Part shown: one piece after another, positions 55,874-64,000 of the stretch | How the letters are laid out: each line of letters starts with the position of its first letter | Numbering within the stretch: position 1 is the first letter of the stretch | NCBI GenBank assembly: GCA_902798585.1 | Contig: CADBXF010000016.1 | Coordinates: 124,001 to 188,000, forward strand | DNA from: an uncultured Lachnospiraceae bacterium | Lineage (GTDB): Bacteria > Bacillota > Clostridia > Lachnospirales > Lachnospiraceae | Direction: 5' to 3' | Length of the DNA: 64,000 nt | The notes under the pieces: generated by a model | What the model was told of the DNA's origin: nothing | The model's input: only the letters and a program-made list of their open reading frames with translations | Database searches by the model: none | Program-made: the position numbers and the translations under genes

Positions 55874-57034
55874 TTACATCCGCAACAACAGTTCTTCTTC
55901 CACGACCGCTCCGCCGCGGATATAGCGGCGCGGTACGCGCTTGCTGACTGCGCAGGTGAGTTCGTAGGGAATCGTGCCTGCGAGCCGTGCCATCGTCTCG
56001 ATGGGATTGTGCGGTCCGAAGATTTCAATCTCGGAACCGATTCCGACACCCGGCTTATCGGTCAAATCAATCATGCACATGTCCATGCAGATTTTGCCGC
56101 GCTGCGGCGCAGGACCGTCCGCCGTCATCAGACTGCAGCGATTGGAAAGGCAACGGAAAAAACCGTCCGCATAGCCGTACGGAAGCACGCCGATTCGCTC
56201 TGTCTTGTCGGTCTTGTAGATTCCTCCGTAGCTGACGGCCGTACCGGCAGGGTAAATTTTGATTGTGGAGACATTGGTCTTAAGAGCCATAACCGGCTTA
56301 AGTCCGAGCTCCGCCGCAAAATCCCCGTAGCCGTACAAAAGGAGTCCCGGCCTTACCATGTCAAGATAACTTTCCGGATAGCGCGCCACCGCCCCGGTAT
56401 TGGCGCAGTGGCGAAGTTTAAACTTCCGCCCCGATTGTTCCTCCACCCCGCGGATGACATCCGTAAAGAGCTTCAGCTGGTGCTCCGTATAGGCCCGCGC
56501 ATCCTCGCCCGGCTCGTCGGAAACCGCAAAATGCGTAAAGATTCCCTCGGCGTCGAGTCCCGGCATGGAAACCGCTTCGCATATGCCTTCTACTCCTGTA
56601 GAAAACATATCTCCGTCGCACAGATATCCAAGCCTCGACATGCCGGTATCCACTTTGATATGGATTCGCAATGTCCCCCCGAGACGCGTCGCCTCCTCCG
56701 AGTACTCCACCGCCTTGGCTTTGCATGTCACAGCCTGGGTGATGTCATACTGCAGAAGCCTCTCGACCTGCTCCTTCGGCGTATGTCCGAGAATCAAAAC
56801 GGGCATCGTGATACCGTTTACGCGAAGCTCCATCGCCTCATCGATGCTGCTGACCGCGAGATAATCCGCCCCTTCCTGCTGGAGGGTTCTGGCCACCACA
56901 ACCGCACCGTGCCCGTACGCATCCGCCTTGACGACCCCCAGAAAGCGCACACGCTTTCTGCCTGACAGAATCTTCCATATCTCTGCCTCGCTGTTATGGC
57001 TTTCTTGCATTCCCGCATTGGAATGCCGTGCCAT
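55874..57034 (-). CDS. alr: Alanine racemase
   Basis: The PLP enzyme interconverts L- and D-alanine for peptidoglycan. The PLP-binding Lys is in VVKADAYGHGAV, the catalytic Tyr region in AVSYGGIYKTDKT...LPYGYADGFF, and MVRPGLLLYG and MDMCMIDLT are typical. The N-terminus is odd: the usual first strand (wxEIDLxAxxHN) is not visible before the region matching HNSEAEIWKIL. The predicted promoter would start transcription almost at the ATG at 57034, while 57010 is another possible ATG. Start and N-terminus are therefore uncertain; function is not in doubt. Confidence 0.88.
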   Translation of the reverse strand: MARHSNAGMQESHNSEAEIWKILSGRKRVRFLGVVKADAYGHGAVVVARTLQQEGADYLAVSSIDEAMELRVNGITMPVLILGHTPKEQVERLLQYDITQAVTCKAKAVEYSEEATRLGGTLRIHIKVDTGMSRLGYLCDGDMFSTGVEGICEAVSMPGLDAEGIFTHFAVSDEPGEDARAYTEHQLKLFTDVIRGVEEQSGRKFKLRHCANTGAVARYPESYLDMVRPGLLLYGYGDFAAELGLKPVMALKTNVSTIKIYPAGTAVSYGGIYKTDKTERIGVLPYGYADGFFRCLSNRCSLMTADGPAPQRGKICMDMCMIDLTDKPGVGIGSEIEIFGPHNPIETMARLAGTIPYELTCAVSKRVPRRYIRGGAVVEEELLLRM

Positions 57035-57041
57035 TTGACAT

Positions 57042-57070
57042 ATTGTACCACACAGCGCGTCGTTCTGCAA
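57042..57070 (-). promoter_or_regulatory. Putative alr promoter
   Basis: TTGCAG (57070-57065) and TACAAT (57047-57042), minus strand, 17 bp apart. A GCATTCC/GGAATGC hairpin lies directly after the expected start. A divergent promoter, TTGACA (57088-57093) and TTTACT (57111-57116), could serve the MATE gene. Confidence 0.5.
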
Positions 57071-57137
57071 CGGTTCGCGATTTTGCATTGACAAATAATG
57101 TCTTTCATTGTTTACTAAAAAAAAGAGGAAAACTCGT

Positions 57138-58517
57138 ATGAAACGCGACCACAGAGGAACAATCATATTCGAGCGGGAACCGGTGCCCGTCGCCATCGCG
57201 CAGCTCGCGCTTCCGACTATCGTCGGACAGATTATTCTGGTGATTTACAATATGGCGGACACATTTTTCATGGGTCTGACCGGAAGCGACGCCAAAATCG
57301 CATCCGTCACGGTTTGCCTGCCCGCGTTTATGTTTCTTTCTGCGATCGCCAACCTGTTCGGAGTGGGCGGCGCCGGAGAGGCAGCCCGCTGTTTGGGAAG
57401 CGATGACAGAAAGGGCGCAGGGGAAGCCTGCGCTTTTTCCTTTTGGAACTGCGCTTTTCTAACCCTGATCTATATCGTTTCCGCAATTCTGCTCCGCCAT
57501 CCGTTCCTGTCCGCGCTCGGCGGCGCCGACCCTGAGGTTCACCATTACGCAACGGGATATCTTCTCATCACCGTGGGGCTCGGCGGACTCGGAACCGCGA
57601 TGAACATGGTTACCGCACACCTCTTCCGAAGCGAGGGGCGAAGCCTTGATGCAAGCATCGGCATTGTGAGCGGAAGCCTTCTCAATATCGCTCTCGACCC
57701 GGTCTTTATGTTTGTGCTTCTTCCCAAGGGACAGGAGGTGCTCGGCGCTGCCATCGCCACCGCTGTCTCCAACTGGATTGCCCTGTTTATCATGATAGCT
57801 CTGCAGGTACGCCGCCGGAGCAATTCAGTGCTCTCCTTTCGTCTTCCGCACAATCCCGACCGCACAATGATACGACGAATCTTCGGAACCGGTCTTCCGG
57901 CCTGCATCATGACGCTGTTTGAAAACATTTCCTACGCCTGCCTCGACCGCCTGATGATGGCCAACGGCACCGCCGCCCAGGCAGGTCTCGGCATCGCCAA
58001 AAAGATCAACATGCTCGCTCACGCCACCGTGCGCGGCCTGACCCAGGGCGTTCTTCCGCTGATTGCCTTCAACTATTCTTCCAAAAACTACCGCAGAATG
58101 AAGCAGGTCATCCGCGACACCGTTCTGGTCTCCCTGGCAATCGGCCTCAGCTGTATGGCCGCCTGCCTTCTCGCCGCCCGACCTCTGGTCGGTTTCTTCG
58201 TCAAGCCCGGCGACTCCCTGAATCTCGGAATGCGCTTCCTTCGCATCCTCTGCATCGGGGCCCCCTTCTCGGCCGTCGCCTACACTTTCATCTCCTTCTT
58301 CCAGGCGGTCGGCCGCTGGCAGAGCGCCTTCGTCCTGGCCGTGCTTCGCAAGGGCTTTTTGGACATCCCTCTCATGTTTCTCTTCTGCCTTATCAACCCG
58401 TTGACAGGCATCGCCGCCGCCACGCCGACAGCCGACATTGTCTGCTGCCTGACCGCCTTCTTCCTCTATCAACTGTACCATTACAGAAACCTGCGGGAAG
58501 TTGAGAAAAAGGCGTAG
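57138..58517 (+). CDS. MATE-family efflux transporter (second copy)
   Basis: The 459-residue protein has about 12 hydrophobic helices with the MATE pattern (PTIVGQIILVIYNMADTFFM; later TRGLTQGVLPLIAFNYSSKN-like PLIAFNYSSKNYRRM). It is only distantly similar to the MATE protein at 42.6 kb, so they are not a recent duplication. The ATG at 57138 has a GAGGAAA site. It is transcribed divergently from alr. Substrate is unknown. Confidence 0.92.
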   Translation: MKRDHRGTIIFEREPVPVAIAQLALPTIVGQIILVIYNMADTFFMGLTGSDAKIASVTVCLPAFMFLSAIANLFGVGGAGEAARCLGSDDRKGAGEACAFSFWNCAFLTLIYIVSAILLRHPFLSALGGADPEVHHYATGYLLITVGLGGLGTAMNMVTAHLFRSEGRSLDASIGIVSGSLLNIALDPVFMFVLLPKGQEVLGAAIATAVSNWIALFIMIALQVRRRSNSVLSFRLPHNPDRTMIRRIFGTGLPACIMTLFENISYACLDRLMMANGTAAQAGLGIAKKINMLAHATVRGLTQGVLPLIAFNYSSKNYRRMKQVIRDTVLVSLAIGLSCMAACLLAARPLVGFFVKPGDSLNLGMRFLRILCIGAPFSAVAYTFISFFQAVGRWQSAFVLAVLRKGFLDIPLMFLFCLINPLTGIAAATPTADIVCCLTAFFLYQLYHYRNLREVEKKA

Positions 58518-58559
58518 GCCGGCGGGGCTGGCGGGAATAGTTTGCGGGCTGAAGGAATG

Positions 58560-58883
58560 TTCTACCGCCCGGCGCCGCTTTTGGGTCCTTTGGGCTGTAA
58601 TTTTACCCGTCTATGCTTTACGAGAGCGATTTCAGAAGCTTGTTTTTTGAATCTCTACGGACCGAAAGTCAAAAACGAGTCGCCGGTCCGTAAACATACC
58701 TATATCATGTAGCGGCATGAAGCTTCTTTTTTGCACAATTACACGACTTGGAAATTGTTGACGTTCTTTTTCATTGACTTAAACTATTAGTCAGACTAAA
58801 GCATCTTCGAAGCTATTTGAAAACAAGGTACAAAGAATAGTTCTACCGCCCGGGAGACCTAAATTGTCTCCCGGGCGGTAGAA
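58560..58883. repeat. 324-bp non-coding element with 13-bp terminal inverted repeats
   Basis: TTCTACCGCCCGG at 58560-58572 is matched by its reverse complement CCGGGCGGTAGAA at 58871-58883. The right end is itself a perfect 18-bp hairpin (58841-58858 with 58866-58883, 7-nt loop) containing another copy of the motif. Inside are a TACGGACCG/CGGTCCGTA stem (58656-58692) and a TTAGTC/GACTAA stem (58787-58799). The interior is AT-richer than its surroundings and has no gene. No target-site duplication is evident. It may be a MITE-like or terminator-derived element. Confidence 0.55.
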
Positions 58884-59135
58884 TCTCTCAAAGCAAGTAG
58901 TGCAGACCGGTAAAACAGCTCGAACCAGGACAAACTCGCCCCAATTTTTAACGAATTTTCCCGAAAGCAGCCAAAACTCGCCCCAGCCTTTACAAACTTA
59001 TCCCCGATCCACCCCCGGCTGACCCGAATTCACCTAAAACTGCCCGGAATTTCTCCAGACTTTGCTTCAAAAGCAGCTTTCCGGGAGTTTATCGTTTTTC
59101 AAAATTTCAGGTGAAATTATCGGCGTTGTTTTCAA
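58884..59135. other. Non-coding stretch with short repeats and a hairpin
   Basis: No gene is seen. AACTCGCCCCA occurs twice, about 60 bp apart. CCCGGAA (59043-59049) pairs with TTCCGGG (59079-59085) and is followed by a short T-rich tail, so it could be a terminator. Confidence 0.4.
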
Positions 59136-59199
59136 AATGTTTACAATTTATTTGTTTTCTCGACAAACTCTGCTAATATTTGTACGATATAATGCAGTC

Positions 59200-59303
59200 A
59201 GAAAGAGAGAGGGAGCAATCCTGATCGAAGAAACAGCCTATTCAAATTTTCATATAATATCAGCCCGGTAAGGCAACACTTACTCGGGCTTCTCCTCTTT
59301 TTA
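59200..59303 (+). ncRNA. Putative small RNA, copy 1
   Basis: TATAAT at 59188-59193 predicts a start near 59200. The transcript would end at the hairpin GCCCG-GTAAG/CTTAC-(T)-CGGGC (59262-59288) followed by TTCTCCTCTTTTT, an intrinsic-terminator shape. About 100 nt. No -35 match is present at the normal distance, but the upstream 50 bp are conserved between copies. Confidence 0.5.
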
Positions 59304-59443
59304 GGGGATCTTTTTTTGCGAAGCGAGCAGTGCGCTGCTCTTCCGAATTTTGCACCCCAAAATATGGTGAATGTTTCAAATTGTTTACAAAATGTTGTTT
59401 TTCCCGACAAACTCTGCTCATATTTGTGCGATATAATGCAATC

Positions 59444-59523
59444 AGAAAAGAACAAAGCCTATTCAAATTTTCATATAATATTGGCCCGGTAAGGCAACAC
59501 TTACTCGGGCTTCTCCTCTTTTT
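59444..59523 (+). ncRNA. Putative small RNA, copy 2
   Basis: TATAAT at 59432-59437 predicts a start near 59444 and an RNA of about 80 nt ending at the same hairpin and T-rich tail as copy 1. The hairpin is fully conserved between copies while the 5' part differs by an indel. Confidence 0.5.
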
Positions 59524-59537
59524 AGGGACAAAATTAT

Positions 59538-59564
59538 CGCCCGGGCCAAAGCCCGGGCGTTTTT
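59538..59564 (+). terminator. Strong intrinsic terminator after the tandem RNA-like copies
   Basis: CGCCCGGGC-CAAA-GCCCGGGCG (59538-59559) followed by TTTTT. No plus-strand protein gene lies within 1 kb upstream, which supports a non-coding transcript entering from the left. The next 170 bp before the gene ending at 59738 hold nothing recognisable. Confidence 0.85.
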
Positions 59565-59737
59565 CGTTCGCAAATTATATTCCCCCAACCGGCACTTCTC
59601 CGACCAGGCGCTTCTCACTTCTTCGCTGATCGGGTTTTTCTTGCTTCTTCCCCTGACAGGCTTTTCGCCTCACGGTCAACCGTCTTCTTGCTTTCCGGAT
59701 CTCATCGCCCTGCATTTCTTCTCCGATCCGGTCCTTC

Positions 59738-60970
59738 TCACTCCTCCCGGCGCTTGCGGCGCGGAGGAAGCTTGGTGTCGATTACCATTTGCACGCGGTT
59801 AAAATAGTTCAGCTTCGAACCCGAGGAGTCGGTCTCGATTACGGTCAACAGTGCGTCCGGAAATTCGCGGCGGATGTTTGGATAGACGCCGCGACCGGCG
59901 CATACATTCGGAAGGCAGCCGAACGGCGCATTGCACAAAATCTTGCGAACGCCGTGGCGAATGAGGTCCACGGCCTCCGCGCCCATAAGCCAGCCGTCGG
60001 CATTGATAAGATTGTGCGACACATACGGGCGGGAATGTTCGTCCATCACCTCGTAGCGCCCCGGGACATGAAAGCCGCACCGGTGCATCGCGACAAGCAT
60101 GTCGGTCTGAACATGCGTCATCAACTTCTTGACGGCCTCGAAGCCGACGCGCTCCGGGCCCCATTTTGCGGGCTTATGCGAGTCGATATAGTAGAGCATG
60201 TACCACGAGAGCCCGCCCACAATCGCCTCGCAGCCGTGCTCTTCGAGGTAGGAAACCAGATTCCAGTTTCCCAAAGCGCAGTATTTGGCGTAAAATTCTG
60301 CCACGATTCCGATCTTCTGGCGCTTCTCGCCGGTTCGCTCAATCGCGCGGAACGACTCCGCAATCCGCTTAAAATTTTTCCGCATGTGGCGAAGCGTCAG
60401 ATGCCGCCCGAGCCGGATGTCCTTCGCAAGCTCGCGATACCAGCGGCGTCGCAGCGCCTCCGTCTCGCCGGGGTGCGCCTCGTAAGGCCGCGTCTGGTTT
60501 GCAAGAAGCATCAGAATATCGCCGTAAAACATGCCGAACAGTCCGCGAATCGCAGTGTCCGTCGTGATTTTCAGGGAGATGTCATTGCACACATGGCGCA
60601 CATTAATGGTAACCATGTGCGTATCGGTAAATCCTGCCTGCTGAAGCGACTTTTCCATCATTCCGATGTAGCACGCCCCGCGGCATGCATCGCCCGCCGT
60701 CGGAATCAGCACCGAAGTTTTCTTCGGGTCGTACCGGCCGCTTTGGAGTGCACGCATAATCTGGCCCGCCATCAGCACATACGGATAGCAAATGTCATAA
60801 TTTGAATATTTAAGCCCCTCCTCGCGAACCGCGAACTCGTCGCTTTCCGTGAGCGGAACAATCGCTTTTCCCTTCGACCAGAACATGTATTTAAGAAGCG
60901 GAAAATGCTCGTCCAGCGTCGCCGGAAGAAGAATTGTATGTTCTTCCGTATTTTTCAAAATCTTATACAT
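59738..60970 (-). CDS. 2-Hydroxyacyl-CoA dehydratase-like protein (stand-alone, COG3581-type)
   Basis: The 410-residue protein resembles the subunit-like half of the large 2-hydroxyglutaryl-CoA dehydratase activator/dehydratase-related proteins. Segments include YPYVLMAGQIMRALQSGRYD, LIPTAGDACRGACY, IGIVAEFYAKYCALGNWNL and ILCNAPFGCLPNVCAGRG with conserved Cys residues, likely for an Fe-S cluster. The ATPase activator part is not encoded next to it. The start at 60970 has a weak AGGCAGG site. The reaction is unknown. Confidence 0.7.
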   Translation of the reverse strand: MYKILKNTEEHTILLPATLDEHFPLLKYMFWSKGKAIVPLTESDEFAVREEGLKYSNYDICYPYVLMAGQIMRALQSGRYDPKKTSVLIPTAGDACRGACYIGMMEKSLQQAGFTDTHMVTINVRHVCNDISLKITTDTAIRGLFGMFYGDILMLLANQTRPYEAHPGETEALRRRWYRELAKDIRLGRHLTLRHMRKNFKRIAESFRAIERTGEKRQKIGIVAEFYAKYCALGNWNLVSYLEEHGCEAIVGGLSWYMLYYIDSHKPAKWGPERVGFEAVKKLMTHVQTDMLVAMHRCGFHVPGRYEVMDEHSRPYVSHNLINADGWLMGAEAVDLIRHGVRKILCNAPFGCLPNVCAGRGVYPNIRREFPDALLTVIETDSSGSKLNYFNRVQMVIDTKLPPRRKRREE

Positions 60971-61075
60971 CCTGCCTGACCCCCGATACCTCCCGGGGCA
61001 GCAATCGCCCCGCAATCCTTTCCGTATATCTTACCCTGTGCGCACAAAAAAGTCAATGTCAGCGGTTCTTAGGTT

Positions 61076-61104
61076 TTGACTTTTGAGCCCTCCGGTAGTA
61101 TAAT
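61076..61104 (+). promoter_or_regulatory. Promoter of upp
   Basis: TTGACT (61076-61081) and perfect TATAAT (61099-61104), 17 bp apart, giving a leader of about 120 nt without an obvious riboswitch. Confidence 0.8.
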
Positions 61105-61233
61105 AATCGAGATGGAGAACCGGCGCGAAAGCTCCCGTAAACGGCGGAAAGACAGCCAAAATGACATGCAAAACGACGGGCGGATACAGCGGCCGGCAAC
61201 CCGAGGATTTACTTACACAGGAGGAACGGTACA

Positions 61234-61863
61234 ATGGGCAAAGTAGTCATTATGGATCATCCGCTTTTGCAGCACAAGATCGGCATTATGCGGAGAAAAG
61301 AAACATCGACGAAGGATTTTCGCGAACTGGTAAATGAGGTCGCGATGCTGATATATTACGAGGCAAGCCGGGATCTTCCGCTTGCGGACAAGGTGATTGA
61401 GACGCCTCTTTGCAAGACGACGGTCAAGGAGATTGCAGGCAAGAAGCTGTGCGTAGTTCCGATTTTGCGCGCCGGCATCGGTCTGTGCGACGGTATTCTT
61501 CGCATGAACCCGAGCGCGAAGGTCGGTCACATCGGCCTCTACCGCGACGAGGAGACGCTCGAGCCTCATGAGTACTTCTGCAAGATGCCGCACGACGCTT
61601 CGGAGCGCGACATTTTCGTAGTCGACCCGATGCTCGCCACCGGCGGTTCCGCGATTGCGGCCATCGATATGCTTAAGAGGCGCGGCATCAAGCGCATCCG
61701 CTTCCTTTGCCTGATTGCTGCTCCCGAGGGTCTTGCCGCTTTACAGAAGGCACATCCCGAAGTTGACATCTACATCGGCGCGATGGACGATTGCCTCAAC
61801 GAAAATGGCTACATTCTTCCGGGTCTGGGCGACGCCGGCGACCGCATTTTCGGCACGAAATAA
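61234..61863 (+). CDS. upp: Uracil phosphoribosyltransferase
   Basis: The 209-residue enzyme salvages uracil to UMP with PRPP. The PRPP-binding loop [30 protein letters not shown] and the C-terminal [16 protein letters not shown] are diagnostic. AGGAGG lies 9 nt before the ATG. It is monocistronic between a good promoter and a terminator. Confidence 0.97.
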   Translation: MGKVVIMDHPLLQHKIGIMRRKETSTKDFRELVNEVAMLIYYEASRDLPLADKVIETPLCKTTVKEIAGKKLCVVPILRAGIGLCDGILRMNPSAKVGHIGLYRDEETLEPHEYFCKMPHDASERDIFVVDPMLATGGSAIAAIDMLKRRGIKRIRFLCLIAAPEGLAALQKAHPEVDIYIGAMDDCLNENGYILPGLGDAGDRIFGTK

Positions 61864-61898
61864 CCCGCCCGCACAACCGATAATCCACAGCAAAACTG

Positions 61899-61928
61899 CC
61901 CCGTCTCCCTCGCGGAGGCGGGGTTTTT
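61899..61928 (+). terminator. Intrinsic terminator of upp
   Basis: CCCCGTCTCC-CTCGC-GGAGGCGGGG (61899-61923, one G-T pair) followed by TTTTT. Confidence 0.9.
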
Positions 61929-62101
61929 GTCTCTCTCGCGGGGGCGGGGGTCTGTTTCTTCGCGCCCCGTCGAACCGCTTCTCCGAAAAAACAGCCCACG
62001 CGGAAAATATATACCATTTTCCGGCAACTCCGCTTGGGTTATTATGGTCACATACGAATCCTGTGCAGGCTTGCGGCCTGTTCCGCAAAATGGAGGCGCC
62101 C

Positions 62102-63844
62102 ATGAAGACACTCTGGAAACTTACCAAAGAAGCTGCCCGCTACAAAGGGCTTTATCTGATTGCGATTTTCTCAACATTTGCGCTGACGGTCATCAACCTG
62201 ACGGCGCCGAAGATACTCTCGAAAATGACCGGCATCGTCAGCACGGGTGTGGATCAAGCGGCATTGACATCCATTCGGTATCTCGCTCTCGCGCTTCTTC
62301 TGCTCTATCTTCTGCGCGTGCTGTTCCGTTTTCTCGCCAACTACCTTGCGCACCGTGCGGCATGGTATCTTGTGGGAGACCTCCGAAGCCGGCTTTACGA
62401 CAAACTTCAAAGCCTCGACCTCGCTTTTTTCCACGACAAACAGACCGGCGATCTGATGAGCCGCGTCGTCAACGACACGCGGGATTTTGAGCTTCTCTAT
62501 GCGCATATGATTCCCGATCTCATCACCAATTTCGTGACCTTCGCGGGAGTGCTGATTATCCTTCTCACAATCAACTGGAAACTCGCGCTCATCACCTGTG
62601 CGCCGATTCCGTTGATTCTCGTCTCCGGCGTCATCTTCGCCAAGGTCGTCCGCCCCTTCTTCCGCGCCTCGCAGAAGACGATGGGCGAGTTGAATGCACA
62701 GCTGCAGGACAGCCTCTCGGGTCTTCACGAGATTCAGGCGTTCGGGCAGGAGGCGTACGAGGGCGAGCGCGTCCGTCAAAAAAGCTTCGAGCAGGTGAAG
62801 GCAATGCTCCGGGCGCTGCGCGCAAGCGCCATTTTCCATCCCTGCGTCGAGCTTCTGTCGGCGGCGGGAACGGTTCTTGTAGTCTTCTTCGGAGGTTATC
62901 TCGCCTATCGGAGCCAGCTCTCCGTGGCGGACATCGTCGCCTTTCTTCTGTACCTCGGCCTCTTCTATGCGCCGATTTCCGGGCTTGCAAACCTGCTGGA
63001 GAATCTTCAGCAGTCTCTGGCGGGCGCCGAGCGTGTGACGGTGATTTTGGAGACTCCCTCGGCCATCACCGATGCGGAGGACGCCGAACCGCTCACCGAT
63101 GTCAGGGGTGCCGTTGCATTTGACCATGTGAGCTTCGACTACGGCAACGATATCCCTGTCCTCAAGGACATTTCCTTCTCCTGCGAACCCGGCATGATGG
63201 TCGCGCTGGTCGGGCCGACGGGTGTCGGTAAGACGACAGCAACACAGCTGATTTCCCGATTCTACGATCCGGTTGAGGGGCGCATCCTGATTGACGGCCG
63301 CGACATCCGCAAGGCAACTCTGGCAAGCCTCCGCCACAACATCTCGCCCGTGCTGCAGGACACCTTCCTCTTCAACGGTTCGATTGCGGAAAATATCGGC
63401 TACGCCAAGCCCGGCGCCTCCCCGGAGGAAATCGAGGCTGCGGCCAAGGCCGCCTACATACACGACGATATTCTCGCGATGCCGGACGGCTATGAGACGC
63501 AGGTCGGCGAACGCGGTCTCCGCCTCTCCGGCGGCCAGAAGCAGCGTGTCGCAATCGCCCGTGCAATCCTTCGCAACTCGCCGATTATCATTCTCGACGA
63601 GGCAACCGCCTCCGTCGATGTACAGACCGAGCGCCACATTCAGGCAGCCATCAACCGGCTCGCCGGAGCGCGCACAATTATTGCGATTGCGCATCGCCTC
63701 TCCACGATTCAGAATGCCGACCTCATCCTCGTCATACGCGACGGCGAGATTGTCGAGCGCGGCAATCACGCGGAGCTTATGGCTCACAGGGGACACTACT
63801 ATAATCTCCAACAGGCGCAGGAAGTCGGCGTGATTGTGGAGTAA
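62102..63844 (+). CDS. ABC exporter, fused permease and ATPase
   Basis: The 580-residue half-transporter has a six-helix exporter membrane domain (about 1-310) and a nucleotide-binding domain with Walker A GPTGVGKTTA, signature LSGGQKQRVAIARA, Walker B IIILDEATASVD and the switch His in AIAHRLSTI. It would work as a dimer exporting lipids, peptides or drugs. The ATG at 62102 follows GGAGG by 5 nt; the frame is open upstream through upp but without homology. No partner half-transporter is adjacent, so a homodimer is likely. Confidence 0.93.
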   Translation: MKTLWKLTKEAARYKGLYLIAIFSTFALTVINLTAPKILSKMTGIVSTGVDQAALTSIRYLALALLLLYLLRVLFRFLANYLAHRAAWYLVGDLRSRLYDKLQSLDLAFFHDKQTGDLMSRVVNDTRDFELLYAHMIPDLITNFVTFAGVLIILLTINWKLALITCAPIPLILVSGVIFAKVVRPFFRASQKTMGELNAQLQDSLSGLHEIQAFGQEAYEGERVRQKSFEQVKAMLRALRASAIFHPCVELLSAAGTVLVVFFGGYLAYRSQLSVADIVAFLLYLGLFYAPISGLANLLENLQQSLAGAERVTVILETPSAITDAEDAEPLTDVRGAVAFDHVSFDYGNDIPVLKDISFSCEPGMMVALVGPTGVGKTTATQLISRFYDPVEGRILIDGRDIRKATLASLRHNISPVLQDTFLFNGSIAENIGYAKPGASPEEIEAAAKAAYIHDDILAMPDGYETQVGERGLRLSGGQKQRVAIARAILRNSPIIILDEATASVDVQTERHIQAAINRLAGARTIIAIAHRLSTIQNADLILVIRDGEIVERGNHAELMAHRGHYYNLQQAQEVGVIVE

Positions 63845-63867
63845 TCGCAAAGCGAAAGACGCACAAA

Positions 63868-63907
63868 CCCCCGGGGTTCGGGCAAGCCGGACTCCGGGGG
63901 TATTTTT
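63868..63907 (+). terminator. Intrinsic terminator of the ABC exporter
   Basis: CCCCCGG (63868-63874) pairs with CCGGGGG (63894-63900), with a partly paired interior, followed by TATTTTT. Confidence 0.85.
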
Positions 63908-63949
63908 CTTATACTGCGCTGCCATGCGGCGCCTCTCTGATTCAGCGGA

Positions 63950-64000
63950 TTACTCAGTTACATGTACCGAGTAATTGTAATACGGCTCGACGCCTCCGTT
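63950..64000 (-). CDS. C-terminal end of an unidentified gene (cut by window edge)
   Basis: Reading leftward from the window edge, one frame gives NGGVEPYYNYSVHVTE followed by TAA at 63952-63950. The convergent orientation toward the terminator at 63868-63907 and the plausible composition suggest a real gene end, but 16 residues allow no identification. Confidence 0.4.
   Translation of the reverse strand, partial: NGGVEPYYNYSVHVTE

Larger units (their letters stand above)
59136..59527. repeat. Tandem duplication of an intergenic RNA-gene-like unit
   Basis: Two copies, about 59136-59306 and 59376-59527, share the blocks GACAAACTCTGCT, GATATAATGCA, CCTATTCAAATTTTCATATA and the GCCCGGTAAGG hairpin with its T-rich tail. 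Copy 1 has about 20 extra bases after the -10-like box. Spacers between the copies are unrelated. Confidence 0.85.

Noticed and set aside
42578..58517. The two MATE genes as a recent duplication
   Set aside because: Their sequences are too different and their contexts unrelated.
59062..59629. Two open frames sharing FSRQTLLIFVRYNA
   Set aside because: The shared peptide comes from the duplicated non-coding unit, the frames diverge on either side, and each runs through the promoter-like box and terminator-like hairpin.

Overview
The window looks like the chromosome of a GC-rich anaerobic member of the Clostridia, most likely a Lachnospiraceae-type gut or rumen bacterium. The evidence is a Firmicutes-type str operon (rpsL-rpsG-fusA-tuf), strong Shine-Dalgarno sites and sigma-A promoters, meso-DAP metabolism (ddh, LD-carboxypeptidase), a TM1266-type hydrogenase-system regulator, a citrate/isopropylmalate-synthase relative, many radical SAM enzymes, Thr-Pro-rich lipoproteins, and xylan-directed glycosidases (GH39, GH43, GH115). 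Genus assignment is inference; no rRNA or tRNA gene was seen.

Layout. 1-1.7 kb: a clipped short-chain dehydrogenase, then an ECF sigma factor with its overlapping membrane partner. 1.7-6.2 kb: a membrane-anchored trigger-factor-like protein, a PflX-type radical SAM protein, an LD-carboxypeptidase and diaminopimelate dehydrogenase. 6.3-9.2 kb: an orphan reverse transcriptase with its own promoter and a roughly 300-nt structured leader, followed closely by an SH3-like lipoprotein. 9.2-18.9 kb: a long minus-strand gene string running GH39, a pyroglutamyl-peptidase fusion, a membrane protein, rarA, a TM1266-type regulator, a GNAT enzyme and copA. 19-27 kb: an RsiV-like lipoprotein, pyk, an island of palindromic repeats, and the str operon. 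27-32 kb: a tightly packed operon (conserved protein, coaX, dusB, radical SAM enzyme, Cys/Ala-tailed membrane protein). 32-38 kb: argF, GH115, truA, and a membrane protein with a 36-bp repeat tract.

38-45 kb (plus strand): a VTC/DUF4956/CotH cluster, a MATE pump and a MerR regulator. 45-46.5 kb: a small VYAGP-repeat peptide coupled to a SPASM-like radical SAM enzyme. 46.7-58.5 kb: a FucI/AraA-like isomerase with a consensus promoter, a nudC-like gene, a Re-citrate-synthase-like gene, yitT, several small membrane or unknown genes, GH43, alr and a second MATE gene. 58.5-59.7 kb: a 1.2-kb AT-richer non-coding block with an inverted-repeat element and two tandem copies of a putative small-RNA gene. 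59.7-64 kb: a 2-hydroxyacyl-CoA dehydratase-like protein, upp, an ABC exporter and the clipped end of another gene.

The best candidates for something undescribed are: the reverse transcriptase with its structured leader; two separate radical SAM/substrate-like pairs, each with overlapping start and stop codons; and the tandem intergenic RNA-like repeats. All positions, motifs and base pairings were read by eye from the sequence. Family names come from recognition of motifs, not from a database search.
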